Origin: CADEDH01 sp965262175
Lineage (GTDB): Bacteria; Actinomycetota; Acidimicrobiia; Acidimicrobiales; SZUA-35
DNA length: 64,000 nt
NCBI GenBank assembly: GCA_965262175.1
Contig: CBDHES010000002.1
Span: 930,001-994,000 of the forward strand
Direction: 5' to 3'
Of this stretch, positions 25,758 to 36,966 are shown piece after piece. The stretch's first letter is position 1. The number at the start of each line of letters is the position of its first letter. Both the position numbers and the translations under genes were made by a program. The notes beneath the pieces were generated by a model. That model worked only from the letters and a program-made list of their open reading frames with translations. It had not been told where the DNA came from and searched no databases.

Positions 25758-26119
25758 GCTTCGGACCCAGCCGTGGCGGCCGCCGGCTCGGCGGCATCGG
25801 CGTCGGGAGCGGCCGCAGCCGCCGCCGCAGCCTGCTGGGCCTCCAGGTCCTCGACCGAGGTGCCGCTGGTGTAGGCCTCCCAAGCGCCCGAGATCTCGAG
25901 GATCTTGCGGACCCGGTCGGAGGGCTGGGCGCCGTTGCGGAGCCAGCGCACCGCCTTGGCGTTGTCGATGAGGATCTCGGACGGGTCGCGTCGCGGGTTG
26001 TAGGTACCGACGATCTCGATGAAGCGGCCGTCTCGGGGCGAGCGCTGGTCGGCGGCGACCACTCGGTAGGTCGGCTGCTTCTTCTTGCCCATCCGCATCA
26101 GGCGGAGTCGAACGGCCAC
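25754..26119 (-). CDS. rpsP: 30S ribosomal protein S16
   Basis: S16 stabilises the 30S body. The 121-residue product begins MAVRLRLMRMGKKKQPTYRV and has DGRFIEIVGTYNPRRDP and LRNGAQPSDRVRKIL. About 30 residues of Ala/Asp/Pro-rich tail follow the core, longer than usual. The ATG at 26119 begins the conserved domain. It heads the rpsP-khpA-rimM-trmD-rplS operon. Confidence 0.97.
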   Translation of the reverse strand: MAVRLRLMRMGKKKQPTYRVVAADQRSPRDGRFIEIVGTYNPRRDPSEILIDNAKAVRWLRNGAQPSDRVRKILEISGAWEAYTSGTSVEDLEAQQAAAAAAAAPDADAAEPAAATAGSEA

Positions 26120-26250
26120 AGGCTTCTCTCTCTACGTCGGGAATCGTGAAACGGGGCGGGGTGGGAACCGTGAAATAGAACGACCATTGATCGTACCGGG
26201 ATGGGCCCATCGCTCCACGTTGATCGCCCGATGACGGGGATCGAGCCTGG

Positions 26251-27777
<1,527 letters not shown>

Positions 27778-27826
27778 GGCCTACCCATTGTAGGTGGCCC
27801 GGTCCGCCGCGCCCCGCGGCTCGCCG

Positions 27827-29041
27827 CTACTCGAAGAGGGCGTCGACGAACTCGGTCGGCTCGAAGTCGACGAGGTCGCCCACCTTCTCCCCGAGACCGA
27901 CCAGCTTGACCGGGATCCCCAGCTCGGACTCGATGGCGAACACGATGCCCCCCTTGGCCGAACCGTCGAGCTTGGTCAGGACCACGCCGGTCACGTCGAC
28001 CGCCTCGGTGAACACCTTGGCCTGCGACATCCCGTTCTGGCCGGTCGTGGCGTCGATGACCAGCAACACCTCCGACACGTGGCCCGGCTCCTTGCCGGCG
28101 ACGCGGCGGACCTTGGCCAGCTCGTCCATGAGGTTCGACTTGTTGTGGAGACGGCCGGCGGTGTCGGCCAGGACGACGTCGCATCCCCGAGCCTTGGCCG
28201 CCTGGACCCCGTCGAAGATGACGGCGGAGGGGTCGCCCCCCTCGTTGCCCCGAACGATCTCCGCTCCAGCCCGCGACGCCCACATCGTCAGCTGCTCGGC
28301 GGCGGCGGCCCGGAAGGTGTCCCCGGCCGCCATCAACGGCTTGTGGCCATCCATGGCCAGCCGCTTCCCGACCTTGCCGATCGTCGTCGTCTTGCCGACC
28401 CCGTTCACCCCGACGAAGAGCCAGACATTGGTCTCGCCGTCGGCCAGGTTGAGCGAGCGGTCCTTGCCCTCGAGCTCCCGGTGCATCCGGGCCTTGAGCA
28501 GTTCGAGGACCGCGCCGCCGTCGTCGGCGCCGGAATCGGCCGCCTCGTCGCGGACGTCGGAGATCAGCGCCATCGACGTGGCGACCCCGACGTCGGCTTG
28601 AATCAGCGCCTCCTCCAGTTCCTCCCACTCGTCGTCGTCGATCTTCGACAGGCCGACCAACCCACCGAGGTATCCGGTGAAGGCCGAACGGGCCTTGCCC
28701 AACCGCTCGAAGAAGCTGGGGCGGACGATCGGCTCCTCGACGACCTCGACCTCTTCGACGACATCGACCTGGTCGACCTCCTCGACGACATCGACCTGGT
28801 CGAGATCGACGTCGTCGACCGGCTCGGCGACGTCCGGTGGGGCCTCGACGTCCGCCGGGGCGTCGAGCACGCTCGGATCGAGCGTCGGGGCCTCGACGGT
28901 CGGGGTCCGGGTGGCGACCGGACGATCGCCCGGTCGGGGCTCGAGCTCGACGTCGCCCCGCCGGGCCCGCACGGCGACGAAGGCGCCGACGGCGCCGGCC
29001 AGCACCACGACGATGAGGATGATCAGCAGCAGTGGGTCCAT
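27827..29041 (-). CDS. ftsY: Signal recognition particle receptor FtsY
   Basis: FtsY is the SRP receptor GTPase that hands ribosomes to SecYEG. The 404-residue product has an N-terminal membrane span (MDPLLLIILIVVVLAGAVGA), unlike E. coli FtsY but normal for actinobacteria. An acidic linker with DQVDVVEEV repeats follows (about 60-105), then the NG domain with GVNGVGKTTTIGKVGKRLA, DTAGRLHNKSNLMDELAK and LTKLDGSAKGG. The start is the ATG at 29041. The gene upstream ends 60 bases away. Confidence 0.95.
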   Translation of the reverse strand: MDPLLLIILIVVVLAGAVGAFVAVRARRGDVELEPRPGDRPVATRTPTVEAPTLDPSVLDAPADVEAPPDVAEPVDDVDLDQVDVVEEVDQVDVVEEVEVVEEPIVRPSFFERLGKARSAFTGYLGGLVGLSKIDDDEWEELEEALIQADVGVATSMALISDVRDEAADSGADDGGAVLELLKARMHRELEGKDRSLNLADGETNVWLFVGVNGVGKTTTIGKVGKRLAMDGHKPLMAAGDTFRAAAAEQLTMWASRAGAEIVRGNEGGDPSAVIFDGVQAAKARGCDVVLADTAGRLHNKSNLMDELAKVRRVAGKEPGHVSEVLLVIDATTGQNGMSQAKVFTEAVDVTGVVLTKLDGSAKGGIVFAIESELGIPVKLVGLGEKVGDLVDFEPTEFVDALFE

Positions 29042-29101
29042 CGATTCGATCCTATGACCGATGGGCTGCGACCGCGGGCCGGAACGGGGGCCGGGCCGAC
29101 G

Positions 29102-30928
29102 TCAGCTGACGAGGCGGGCGCCGATCGGCGCCCGGACCGCGGCCTGACCGACCGCGTCGGCCAGAGCGCTGAGCCCCGGCTCCTTCAGCGCGATCTCGCC
29201 GATGATGTTGAGCTTGATCGACCCGTCGGTGTGGGTGATGAGGGGATGCTCCCGGGTCACGCCGGTCTCGTGGTTGGCGACCAGGACCTCGTGGAGCTTC
29301 TCCCCTTCCCGAAGGCCGGTGAAGGTGATGTCGATGTTCTTGCCGCTCTGCTCGATGAGTCGCCGGGCCACATCGACGATCTTCACCGGTTCGCCCATGT
29401 CGAGGATCATGATCTCCCCGGGCTTGCCGATCGCTCCGGCCTGGAGCACGAGCCGGACCGCCTCGGGGATCGTCATGAAGAATCGGGTGACGTCGGGGTG
29501 GGTGACGGTCACGGGACCGCCCCGGGCGATCTGGGACCGGAAGGTCGGCAGGACCGAGCCCCGGCTCCCGAGCACGTTCCCGAATCGGACCGACAGGAAC
29601 CGGAACCCGGTCTCGGCCGCGGCCTGGCTGGTCAACCGCTCGGCCAGGAGCTTGGTGGCGCCGAGAACGCTCGTCGGGTCGGCCGCCTTGTCGGTCGAGA
29701 TGTTCACGAACTCGGTCACGCCGTGGCGGCGGGCGGCGTCGACCAGGTTGGCGCTGCCGAAGACGTTCGTCTTGACGCCCTCGGTGGGGTGCTGTTCGAG
29801 CAACGTCAGGTGCTTGAGGGCCGCGGTGTGGAACACGACGTCGAACCGGCCGTCGGCGAAGATCTGGTCGATGCGCTCGGCATCGCGGATGTCGGCCACG
29901 ATCAAGCTCGGCGTGTCGAGCAGCGCCTTGCCCTCGATCGAGAGCTGAAGGGCGTGGAGCGCGCTCTCGTCACGGTCGAGCATGAACAGGGCGGAGGGAG
30001 CGAGCTGGGACAGCTGGCGGCACAGCTCGGAGCCGATCGAGCCGCCGGCCCCGGTGACCAGCACCCGACGTCCGGTGATGTAGTGGCCGATCATCTCCAT
30101 GTCGACCCCGACCTCGGCCCGGCCGAGGAGGTCGGCGTCGGTCAGCTCCCGGATGTCGCCGATCTGGGCTCGCCCCAACAGCTCGGTCGTCGATGGCAGC
30201 ACCCGCACCTCGAGCCCGGCCTCCCGTCCCAGCTCGTTGAGCTCGTTGATCAGCTTCGAGTTGGCGCTGGGAATGGCGATCAGGAGCACGTCGGCATCGA
30301 CCCGGCGAGCGACGGCGCCGATGTCGTCGCGGGTGCCGAGGGCCTGGACCCCCATGATCGACCGACGGTCGTGGTTGTCGTCGAGGACCGCCACCGGCAG
30401 GTAGTCGGAGTGCGGATCTCGGAGCATGGCCCGAATGATCTGCTCGCCACCGTCGCCGGCGCCGAACACGATGACCCGCTTGCTGTTGGGGTTCCGGTTG
30501 CGGTTCCGGATGCGCTCGTAGACGAGGCGCCATCCGATGCGGGCGCCGAACATCACGACCAGGGCCAGCGGGAGGCCCATCGCTGCGGCCAGGGTCGGCA
30601 CCGGCCGGTCGAGGACGAAGTAGTTGGCGATCAGCACGATCGGCGAGACGATCGCCCAGACCCGCAACGTGTCGGAGGCGTCGTCCATCGACCCCCGCCG
30701 CGACCGGCTGGGGTGGAACTGCGGCAGGCGGCCGACGACCAGGGTGGCGAGCGTGGCGACGACCACGAGAAGGATCAGGTTGCGCCACGGGACCTCGACC
30801 TGGGCGATCGAGAGGCGGGTGGCGGTGGCGGCGGCCAGGGCGATCAGCCACGCCGACGCATCGACCAGGAACAGGAGGAAGTACCGGAACCGCTCCGATG
30901 CGTTCACGAGCGCGACGAATTGACGCAT
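29102..30928 (-). CDS. Membrane nucleotide-sugar epimerase/dehydratase (WbpM/PglF/CapD type)
   Basis: This 608-residue protein has four membrane segments (about 15-130), a CoA-binding-like Rossmann region (VIVFGAGDGGEQI near 153), and an extended SDR domain starting VLVTGAGGSIGSELCRQL near 289. Long WbpM/FlaA1 relatives dehydrate UDP-GlcNAc for glycan or capsule synthesis. Their catalytic Tyr is replaced by Met; here that position is Leu422, with Lys426 kept in SVLGATK. The nearby STDKAADPTS motif is typical. The ATG at 30928 has AGGAGG upstream. No glycosyltransferase cluster is adjacent, so the glycan it serves is unknown. Confidence 0.9.
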   Translation of the reverse strand: MRQFVALVNASERFRYFLLFLVDASAWLIALAAATATRLSIAQVEVPWRNLILLVVVATLATLVVGRLPQFHPSRSRRGSMDDASDTLRVWAIVSPIVLIANYFVLDRPVPTLAAAMGLPLALVVMFGARIGWRLVYERIRNRNRNPNSKRVIVFGAGDGGEQIIRAMLRDPHSDYLPVAVLDDNHDRRSIMGVQALGTRDDIGAVARRVDADVLLIAIPSANSKLINELNELGREAGLEVRVLPSTTELLGRAQIGDIRELTDADLLGRAEVGVDMEMIGHYITGRRVLVTGAGGSIGSELCRQLSQLAPSALFMLDRDESALHALQLSIEGKALLDTPSLIVADIRDAERIDQIFADGRFDVVFHTAALKHLTLLEQHPTEGVKTNVFGSANLVDAARRHGVTEFVNISTDKAADPTSVLGATKLLAERLTSQAAAETGFRFLSVRFGNVLGSRGSVLPTFRSQIARGGPVTVTHPDVTRFFMTIPEAVRLVLQAGAIGKPGEIMILDMGEPVKIVDVARRLIEQSGKNIDITFTGLREGEKLHEVLVANHETGVTREHPLITHTDGSIKLNIIGEIALKEPGLSALADAVGQAAVRAPIGARLVS

Positions 30929-31109
30929 GCTTGCCCTCCTGACCAGCCGCCGACGACGAAAGCCGGCATCTGGAACTTGTGAAGGGACCCGTCCTGGTGG
31001 TCCCCCGCCTACTGCGATCGAGGGTACCGGCCTCCCCGGCAGCGCCAAGGAGGGGATGTACCCAACCAGCTAGATCATTGTCGATTGCCGGTGGGCCAGT
31101 GGGCAGAGC

Positions 31110-31129
31110 GAGCTGGGTCGATCCACCCA
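31110..31129. promoter_or_regulatory. 20-bp motif shared with the recG leader
   Basis: GAGCTGGGTCGATCCACCCA lies upstream of the epimerase gene and differs at one base from 62617-62636 upstream of recG. Its CTGGGT and ACCCAG arms can pair. The function is unknown. The rest of the 206-base gap (30929-31134) holds the epimerase ribosome binding site and nothing else recognised. Confidence 0.35.
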
Positions 31130-31134
31130 GGGAC

Positions 31135-32412
31135 TCAGCCGGGTCGAGCGTCGAGGGTCGCGTCGACCGCCAGGAGCTCCCCGTCGCGGATGAGCTCGAC
31201 GACCACCACCTCGCCGGGGCGACGGGCGGCGACCAGGCCGGCCAACTCCTCGAAGGCGGTGACGGGGGCACCGTCGATCGCCACGATGAGGTCGCCGACC
31301 TCGATGCCGGCCACCTCGGCGGCGCTCCCCGGGGTGACCGAGGTCACCGACAGACCGGCCGCCCCATCGCCGGCCACGTCACCGGACACCCCGAGGAACC
31401 CGGCCTCGAACGGGAGCCCGGCGACGATGCGGTCGGCGACCCGGATCGCGGTCCCGATCGGCACGGCGAAACCGACGGCGTTGTCATTGGACACGATGTC
31501 GGCCTGGATCAACGTCACGATCCCGATCACCCGCCCGGTCCGATCGGCCAGCGCCCCGCCGGAGTTGCCGGGGTTGATCGGGGCGTCGGTCTGGATCATG
31601 GCGGTGTAGGCGTCACCGATCTGGACCGGTCGGTCGATACCCGAGACGATCCCTTGGGTCACGGTCTGCTGGAGCCGGAACGGCGAGCCGATGACGATCG
31701 CCGTCTGGCCGACCTCGGGCCGCTCGTCGAGGGCCAACGAGGCGATCGGCAACCCGTGGTCCGGACCGACCGAGACGACGGCGATGTCGACCTCGGGTTC
31801 CCGCCCGACGACCTCTCCGGCCAGGCGGCGACCGTCGCCGACCTGGACCACGACCGACGTGGCGTCACCCACCACGTGATGGTTGGTGATGATCAGCCCG
31901 TCGTCGTAGACCACACCGGAACCGGTGCCGGCGGTCGTCTCGAGCTGGACGATCGACGGTCCGAGGACCTCAGCGACGACCGTGGCCGGCTCCCGGCCCG
32001 GGTCGGACGGGATCTGGACCACCGGCACCGTGTCCACCGGAGGGGCTTCGACGGCGGCCGGTGGATCACCGGCGGACGCCTCGGCGGTGACCGGTGGCGA
32101 GCCGTCGAGGAGACGGCCGGCGGCGAACCCACCGCCGGTGAGGATGCCGCCGGCCACGAACGCCGCCAGGGTCCGCCACCCCCAGTCGCCCTTCGGTGAT
32201 GGCGACGGCGGCCGGGATGGCGGTGGTGGCGGCGACGACGACGGCCGGACAGCGGACCCGCCGCTCGGACCGTCGACGACCGCGGGCGATGGCCCAGGGG
32301 GCGCAGGAACCGATTCGGCACGAGACGGCGCTCGGCGCAGGGCGGCCGGTGGCGGGCCGAGCCGAGACGGGCGGCCGGTCTCGCCCCCGTGGTTGCGGTC
32401 CTCGGTCGCCAT
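31135..32412 (-). CDS. HtrA/DegP-like serine protease with PDZ domain
   Basis: This 425-residue membrane-anchored trypsin-like protease has a Pro/Ser-rich cytoplasmic N-terminus, one membrane span near 78-100 (TLAAFVAGGILTGGGFAAG), and a protease domain. The catalytic motifs are TNHHVVG (His), EVDIAVVSV (Asp) and NPGNSGGAL (Ser). A C-terminal PDZ domain (AAEVAGIEVGDLIVAIDGAP) follows. HtrA proteases handle envelope protein quality control. The ATG at 32412 gives MATEDRNHGG. It is followed by a two-component system in the same direction upstream, so a shared envelope-stress role is plausible but unproven. Confidence 0.9.
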   Translation of the reverse strand: MATEDRNHGGETGRPSRLGPPPAALRRAPSRAESVPAPPGPSPAVVDGPSGGSAVRPSSSPPPPPSRPPSPSPKGDWGWRTLAAFVAGGILTGGGFAAGRLLDGSPPVTAEASAGDPPAAVEAPPVDTVPVVQIPSDPGREPATVVAEVLGPSIVQLETTAGTGSGVVYDDGLIITNHHVVGDATSVVVQVGDGRRLAGEVVGREPEVDIAVVSVGPDHGLPIASLALDERPEVGQTAIVIGSPFRLQQTVTQGIVSGIDRPVQIGDAYTAMIQTDAPINPGNSGGALADRTGRVIGIVTLIQADIVSNDNAVGFAVPIGTAIRVADRIVAGLPFEAGFLGVSGDVAGDGAAGLSVTSVTPGSAAEVAGIEVGDLIVAIDGAPVTAFEELAGLVAARRPGEVVVVELIRDGELLAVDATLDARPG

Positions 32413-32528
32413 GTGGGCCTCCTGTCCCGCCGCCAGGCTACCGACGGTGCGGTCGCCGGTTCCATCCCGTCGCTCGCCCCCCTCGTCACCGCACCGGCTC
32501 GCGTGGGGTCGGCCCATCGGCCGGACGG

Positions 32529-33719
32529 TCAGGACGGCATGGGACGGGGCAGCGTGAGGCTGAAGGTCGACCCCTCCCCCACCGCCGATACCAGCGAGAC
32601 GTCACCGCCGTGGCGCCGGGCGACCTGGCGGACGATGCTGAGGCCGAGCCCGAGCCCGCCGCCGGTTTCGGAACCCCGCCAGAAGCGCTCGAAGACGGCG
32701 TCGTGGTGCTCGGTGGGAATCCCCGGCCCTTCGTCGATCACCGACACCACCGCGAGGTCCCGCTCGGCCTTCACCACCAGCTCGACCGTCGTCTCCTCGG
32801 GTGCCAGCCGCACGGCGTTGACCACGAGGTTGGTGACCGCCCGGCGGATCGCCGCCTCGCTGCCCTTGACCACGAGCGTGCCGTCGTCGATCCCGGACCC
32901 GACCGAGACCAGGAGGGTCAGGTCCCGCCGGGCGGCGCTCGCTTCGAGCTCGGCGGCCACGTCGTGGACCAGAGCCACCAGGTCGACGTCGGCCTGGGCG
33001 GTGGCCGGGACCCCCTGGCGGGCCTGATGGATCAGCTCATCGACGATGTGGCCCAGCCGTTCGCTCGACCCGTGGGCGACCCCGACCGCCCGTCGCAGCT
33101 CGTCGACCGAGGCGTCGGGGTCGTCGAGGACGAGTTCGAGGTTGGTCCGGGTGACGGCCAGCGGGTTGCGAAGCTCGTGGGAAGCGTCCTGGACGAACCG
33201 TCGCTGGTCGTCGAACGACGCCTCGAGCCGATCGAGCATGGCGTCGAAGGTGTCGGCTAGCTCCTTCAGCTCGTCGTCGGGGCCCCGGAGGGCGATCCGT
33301 CGGGACAACTCGGTCCCCGAGATGTCCCGGGCGACGCCGACGATCCGTCCCATCGGGCGCAGCGTCCATCCGGCGAGGAGCCAGCCACTGCCGAACGCGA
33401 CGACGGCCAGCACCGCCAGGCCGACCAACGACGCCCGGCGCAGCTCGTCGAGCGAGTTCCGGTAGGCCTGCCGCTCGAAGGCCTCATAGAACGCCATCTG
33501 GAACTCGCCGGGATCGACGAAGCCGAACGGCGTCTCGAACTCCTCGCCGGTCACCTGATCCCGGATGACGAGCGGCTGGCCCCGGACGATGATCGGCTCG
33601 TCGAGCCGTCGGGTCTGCCAGACGAGCAGGGTGACGATGAGAATGGCGCCGGCGGCGAACACCGCCAGTGAGTAGGCGAGCGCCAACCGGAACCGGATCG
33701 ACTGGGCCCACCGCGGCAT
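32529..33719 (-). CDS. Two-component sensor histidine kinase
   Basis: This 396-residue sensor kinase has a first membrane span near 10-30 (LALAYSLAVFAAGAILIV), a roughly 80-residue extracytoplasmic sensor, a second span near 107-130 and a HAMP domain. The HisKA box is DASHELRNPLAV, the N box is NLVVNAVRLAP, and the G boxes are DEGPGIP and GGGLGLGLSIV. It therefore has all phosphotransfer motifs. The ATG at 33719 follows the regulator stop after one base, so the two are co-translated. The inducing signal cannot be read from sequence. Confidence 0.93.
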   Translation of the reverse strand: MPRWAQSIRFRLALAYSLAVFAAGAILIVTLLVWQTRRLDEPIIVRGQPLVIRDQVTGEEFETPFGFVDPGEFQMAFYEAFERQAYRNSLDELRRASLVGLAVLAVVAFGSGWLLAGWTLRPMGRIVGVARDISGTELSRRIALRGPDDELKELADTFDAMLDRLEASFDDQRRFVQDASHELRNPLAVTRTNLELVLDDPDASVDELRRAVGVAHGSSERLGHIVDELIHQARQGVPATAQADVDLVALVHDVAAELEASAARRDLTLLVSVGSGIDDGTLVVKGSEAAIRRAVTNLVVNAVRLAPEETTVELVVKAERDLAVVSVIDEGPGIPTEHHDAVFERFWRGSETGGGLGLGLSIVRQVARRHGGDVSLVSAVGEGSTFSLTLPRPMPS

Positions 33720-33720
33720 G

Positions 33721-34452
33721 TCAGCTCGATTCGTCGGTCGGGTCGTCGCCCGGGTCGGGGGCGGCACCGGGTCCGGAATCGACCAGCCGGTAGCCAGAGC
33801 CGATCACCGTCTCGATGAGCTGATCGCCGGCCACGGCCGACAGCTTGCGGCGCAGCGTCCCCACCGTCACCCGGGCGGTGTTGGTGAACGGGTCGACCAT
33901 CTCGTCCCAGACGTGCTCCAGCAGCCGCTCTTGGGACAGCACCTCGCCCGGATGGCTCATGAAGTACCGCAAGAGGGCGAACTCCTTGGTCGTGAGCTCG
34001 ATGGGAGCACCGTCCCACGCCACGTCGCGACGGGCGGTGTCGAGCCGGAGCGAGCCGACCGTGAGCACCGAGTCGGCACCCGAAGTCTCCCGCCGTAGCA
34101 GCGTACGGACCCGGGCGGAAAGCTCTCGTAAAGCGAAGGGCTTGACGAGGTAGTCGTCGGCGCCGTCGTCGAGCCCGGCGACCCGGTCGTCGACATCGTC
34201 CCGGGCGGTGACCATCAGCACCCGGGTCGCCGGATCGAACTGCTCGTCGGTCCGGATCAGGCGGCACACCTCCCGCCCATCGATGTCGGGGAGGTTGAGG
34301 TCGAGGGTGACCAGGTCATAGCCGGTGACCATCAGCCGGTCGAGGGCCGCCTGGCCGTCGCCGGCCACGTCGACGGCGTACCCCTCGCGGCGCAGCGAGG
34401 CGGCCACCGCCTCGGCCAGTTCCGCTTCGTCCTCTACCACCAGGATCCTCAT
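33721..34452 (-). CDS. OmpR/PhoB-family response regulator
   Basis: This 243-residue regulator has a receiver domain (MRILVVEDEAELAEAVAASL, phospho-acceptor Asp in TLDLNLPD, Lys in DYLVKPFA) and a winged-helix output domain (PIELTTKEFALLRYFM, VTVGTLRRKL, GSGYRLVD). It is the partner of the downstream kinase, separated by one base. A short Pro/Asp-rich tail ends the protein. The targets are unknown; the HtrA-like gene next door is a candidate. Confidence 0.94.
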   Translation of the reverse strand: MRILVVEDEAELAEAVAASLRREGYAVDVAGDGQAALDRLMVTGYDLVTLDLNLPDIDGREVCRLIRTDEQFDPATRVLMVTARDDVDDRVAGLDDGADDYLVKPFALRELSARVRTLLRRETSGADSVLTVGSLRLDTARRDVAWDGAPIELTTKEFALLRYFMSHPGEVLSQERLLEHVWDEMVDPFTNTARVTVGTLRRKLSAVAGDQLIETVIGSGYRLVDSGPGAAPDPGDDPTDESS

Positions 34453-34499
34453 CGGGTAGCCAGGCTAGAGCCGGCGCCCGGCGCCAGCCGGGTTCGGGA

Positions 34500-35264
34500 T
34501 CAGCCTCGGCTGCCGGTGCGGAGCACCGTGGCGCTGGCCACCAGGTCGGCGACCTGGCCCGGCGCCGAGAAGAACGGGCAGTGGCCGGTGTCGAGGGTCG
34601 CCAGGTGGGTGGCGGCCCGCCCCCGGGCGATCTGGTTCCGGACGAGCCGGTTGCCCATCCGGTGCGCCCGGCGACGACCGATGACCCGGTCGGCCCGGCC
34701 GGCGACGAAGGTCGCCTCCTTGGTCTCCCATGCCGGGTTGATGGCCGGGGTCCGATGGATGGCGGCCGTCGACGGTCGGAGCAACGCCTCCTTGGACGCC
34801 GCCCGGTCGGGGTCCAGGTCGTTGTAGAGAAGCCGGGCGGCCCGAGCCGGGCGAGCGGTCATCCGCCCGTCGGCCTGATGGGAGACCGCCGGCTCCCGCC
34901 CGCCGGTCAGGTCGAGGACCGATTGGCCGGGACGGGGGCAGTAGGCCGCCAGGTAGACGAGACGTTCGACCCGGTCGTGGTTCCCGGCTTCGCTGATCAC
35001 CATGCCGCCGTAGCCGTGACCGCAGAGGGTCACGGCGCCGTCGAGCCCGTCGAGCAGGTCGAGGACGGCGGCAACGTCATCGGCGAAGCCGGGAAGGTCG
35101 GCGGCACCGTCCAGGCCGGTCCGGTCGACCGGGTCGGTGCTGGGGAGCGTGAGGCTCGCCCACGGCACCCGCCGCACGTCGAGCTCGGCCGTCACCTCGG
35201 ACCAACATCGTTCGTCGTGCCACGCCCCGTGGACCAGCACCACCGTGTTCGGAGTGGATTCCAT
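34500..35264 (-). CDS. Alpha/beta hydrolase fold protein lacking the nucleophile Ser
   Basis: This 254-residue protein begins with the EstA/MES-type motif VVLVHGAWHDERCW and has a complete alpha/beta hydrolase core and C-terminal His (LDTGHCPFFSAP). The nucleophile elbow, normally GHSYGG in this subfamily, reads GHGYGG, so the catalytic Ser is Gly84. The codon is GGC, one transition away from the Ser codon AGC. As read, it should not hydrolyse esters. It may be a binding protein, a recently inactivated gene, or contain a sequencing error. It starts at the ATG at 35264, divergent from moxR. Confidence 0.85.
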   Translation of the reverse strand: MESTPNTVVLVHGAWHDERCWSEVTAELDVRRVPWASLTLPSTDPVDRTGLDGAADLPGFADDVAAVLDLLDGLDGAVTLCGHGYGGMVISEAGNHDRVERLVYLAAYCPRPGQSVLDLTGGREPAVSHQADGRMTARPARAARLLYNDLDPDRAASKEALLRPSTAAIHRTPAINPAWETKEATFVAGRADRVIGRRRAHRMGNRLVRNQIARGRAATHLATLDTGHCPFFSAPGQVADLVASATVLRTGSRG

Positions 35265-35387
35265 CGTTCGAGATTCGCGCGCCGTGACGTATCGATCGTG
35301 ACTTTCGACGCACTTTCCGCCGCTGCGGGTTCACTGGTCGTGGAGCAGGCGAAGATTGGGTCACCGCCGACCGACTCGTGGAGGACC

Positions 35388-36923
35388 ATGACCACCAACC
35401 AGGAAGCAGCGCGAGAGCTCGAGCGGGTCCTGTTCGAGATCAAGCGGGTGATCGTCGGTCAGGACCACATGGTCGAACGGCTGCTGGTGGCCCTCCTGGC
35501 CCGGGGCCATGTGCTGCTCGAGGGTCTGCCCGGTCTGGCCAAGACCCTGGCGGTGTCGACCCTGGCCCAGGCGACCGGGGGGACCTTCGTCCGGCTCCAG
35601 TTCACCCCCGACCTGCTCCCCTCCGATCTCGTGGGGACCCGGATCTGGCGGTCGGGCGACGAGCGGTTCGACATCGAGTGGGGGCCGGTCTTCGCCAACC
35701 TCGTCCTGACCGACGAGATCAACCGGGCGCCGGCCAAGGTGCAGTCCGCCCTGCTCGAGGTGATGGCCGAGCGGCAGGTGTCGATCGGGGGCACCACCCG
35801 CCCGCTCCCCGATCCGTTCCTCGTGCTCGCCACCCAGAACCCGGTGGAGTCCGAAGGGGTCTACACGCTGCCCGAAGCCCAGCGGGACCGCTTCCTGATG
35901 AAGGTGATCGTCGGGTACCCCTCCCCCGACGAGGAGATGGAGATCATCCGCCGGATGGGGGTGTCGGCTCCCGAGGCCGATCAGGTGCTGACGCTCGAAG
36001 AGGTGACCCGACTCCAGAAGCTGGCCGACGAGGTCTACGTCGACACCGCCATCGCCCAGTACGCGGTCGATCTGGTGATGGCGACCCGAGAGCCGGCCTA
36101 CCGTCAACTTCCCGATCTCGAGCCGCTGATCGACTTCGGGGTCAGCCCCCGGGCGTCGCTGGGGCTGGTCGCCGCCTCCCGGGCGCTGGCGCTGCTGCGC
36201 GGCCGGAGCTACGTGGTACCCCAGGACACCTTCGACGTCGCCCGCGACGTTCTGCGGCATCGGCTCATGTTGAGCTACGAGGCGCTGGCCAAGGGCCTCG
36301 GACCCGACGACGTGCTCAACCGGATCCTGGCCACCGTCCCCGCCAGCTCGATCTCGCCGATCGAGATCGAGCGACGGGCCGTCGGGTCCCGGGACGCGTC
36401 GGCCGGCAACGGCACGGCCGGGGCGCCAGCCGCCGCCAAGGCCCGGATCGAACCCCCCGCCCCGGCCCCGCCGTCGAGCCCGGCACCCCCATCGAGCCCG
36501 GCACCCCCATCGACTCCGGCCCCGCCTTCGACCCCAGCACCCCCATCGAGCCCAGCTCCCCCGTCGACCGCCACCCCGCCGTCGGCGGTGAGCTCGGCCG
36601 GCGGTGGCGGCCGGACGACGACGAGCGGCGACCGGGCGGCGACCTCGCTCCGGTGGGGTGAGCCCCTGGCCGGTCGAGCCCCGACGCCGTCGACGCCGGA
36701 CCCGACCTCCGCTCCGACCGACGACACGACGGCCGAGCCCTCGGCACCGGGGGCCGGAGCGCCCGCCGATCGCCCGGCGGCACCAAGCGACGACGCCTCG
36801 TCCGATGGGGACGAGGCGGCCGGGTCCCGGCCCGACGTCGGGGCACCGAACCCCGCCACCGTGCTCGACCAGGTGACCAGCAAGTTGCCGGCGAATCCCC
36901 GCCCCCATCCCGAGCCGTCGTGA
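35388..36923 (+). CDS. MoxR-family AAA+ ATPase with Pro-rich C-terminal tail
   Basis: MoxR ATPases act as chaperones, usually with DUF58 and VWA proteins encoded beside them, as here. The 511-residue product has VLLEGLPGLAKTLAVSTLAQ (Walker A), LTDEINRAPAKVQSALLEVM (Walker B and arm), and sensor motifs (LATQNPVE, LPEAQRDRFLM). After about residue 335 comes a 175-residue Pro/Ser/Thr-rich tail with PAPPSSPAPPS repeats, not present in typical MoxR proteins. The ATG at 35388 has GGAGG close upstream. Confidence 0.92.
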   Translation: MTTNQEAARELERVLFEIKRVIVGQDHMVERLLVALLARGHVLLEGLPGLAKTLAVSTLAQATGGTFVRLQFTPDLLPSDLVGTRIWRSGDERFDIEWGPVFANLVLTDEINRAPAKVQSALLEVMAERQVSIGGTTRPLPDPFLVLATQNPVESEGVYTLPEAQRDRFLMKVIVGYPSPDEEMEIIRRMGVSAPEADQVLTLEEVTRLQKLADEVYVDTAIAQYAVDLVMATREPAYRQLPDLEPLIDFGVSPRASLGLVAASRALALLRGRSYVVPQDTFDVARDVLRHRLMLSYEALAKGLGPDDVLNRILATVPASSISPIEIERRAVGSRDASAGNGTAGAPAAAKARIEPPAPAPPSSPAPPSSPAPPSTPAPPSTPAPPSSPAPPSTATPPSAVSSAGGGGRTTTSGDRAATSLRWGEPLAGRAPTPSTPDPTSAPTDDTTAEPSAPGAGAPADRPAAPSDDASSDGDEAAGSRPDVGAPNPATVLDQVTSKLPANPRPHPEPS

Positions 36924-36966
36924 TCCCCGGCCCGGAGTCCGATCCCCGAGATCGGGCGGTTCGCCC

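Noticed and set aside
30929..31134. Riboswitch upstream of the epimerase
   Set aside because: Only the short 20-bp motif is visible; no known riboswitch core could be matched.
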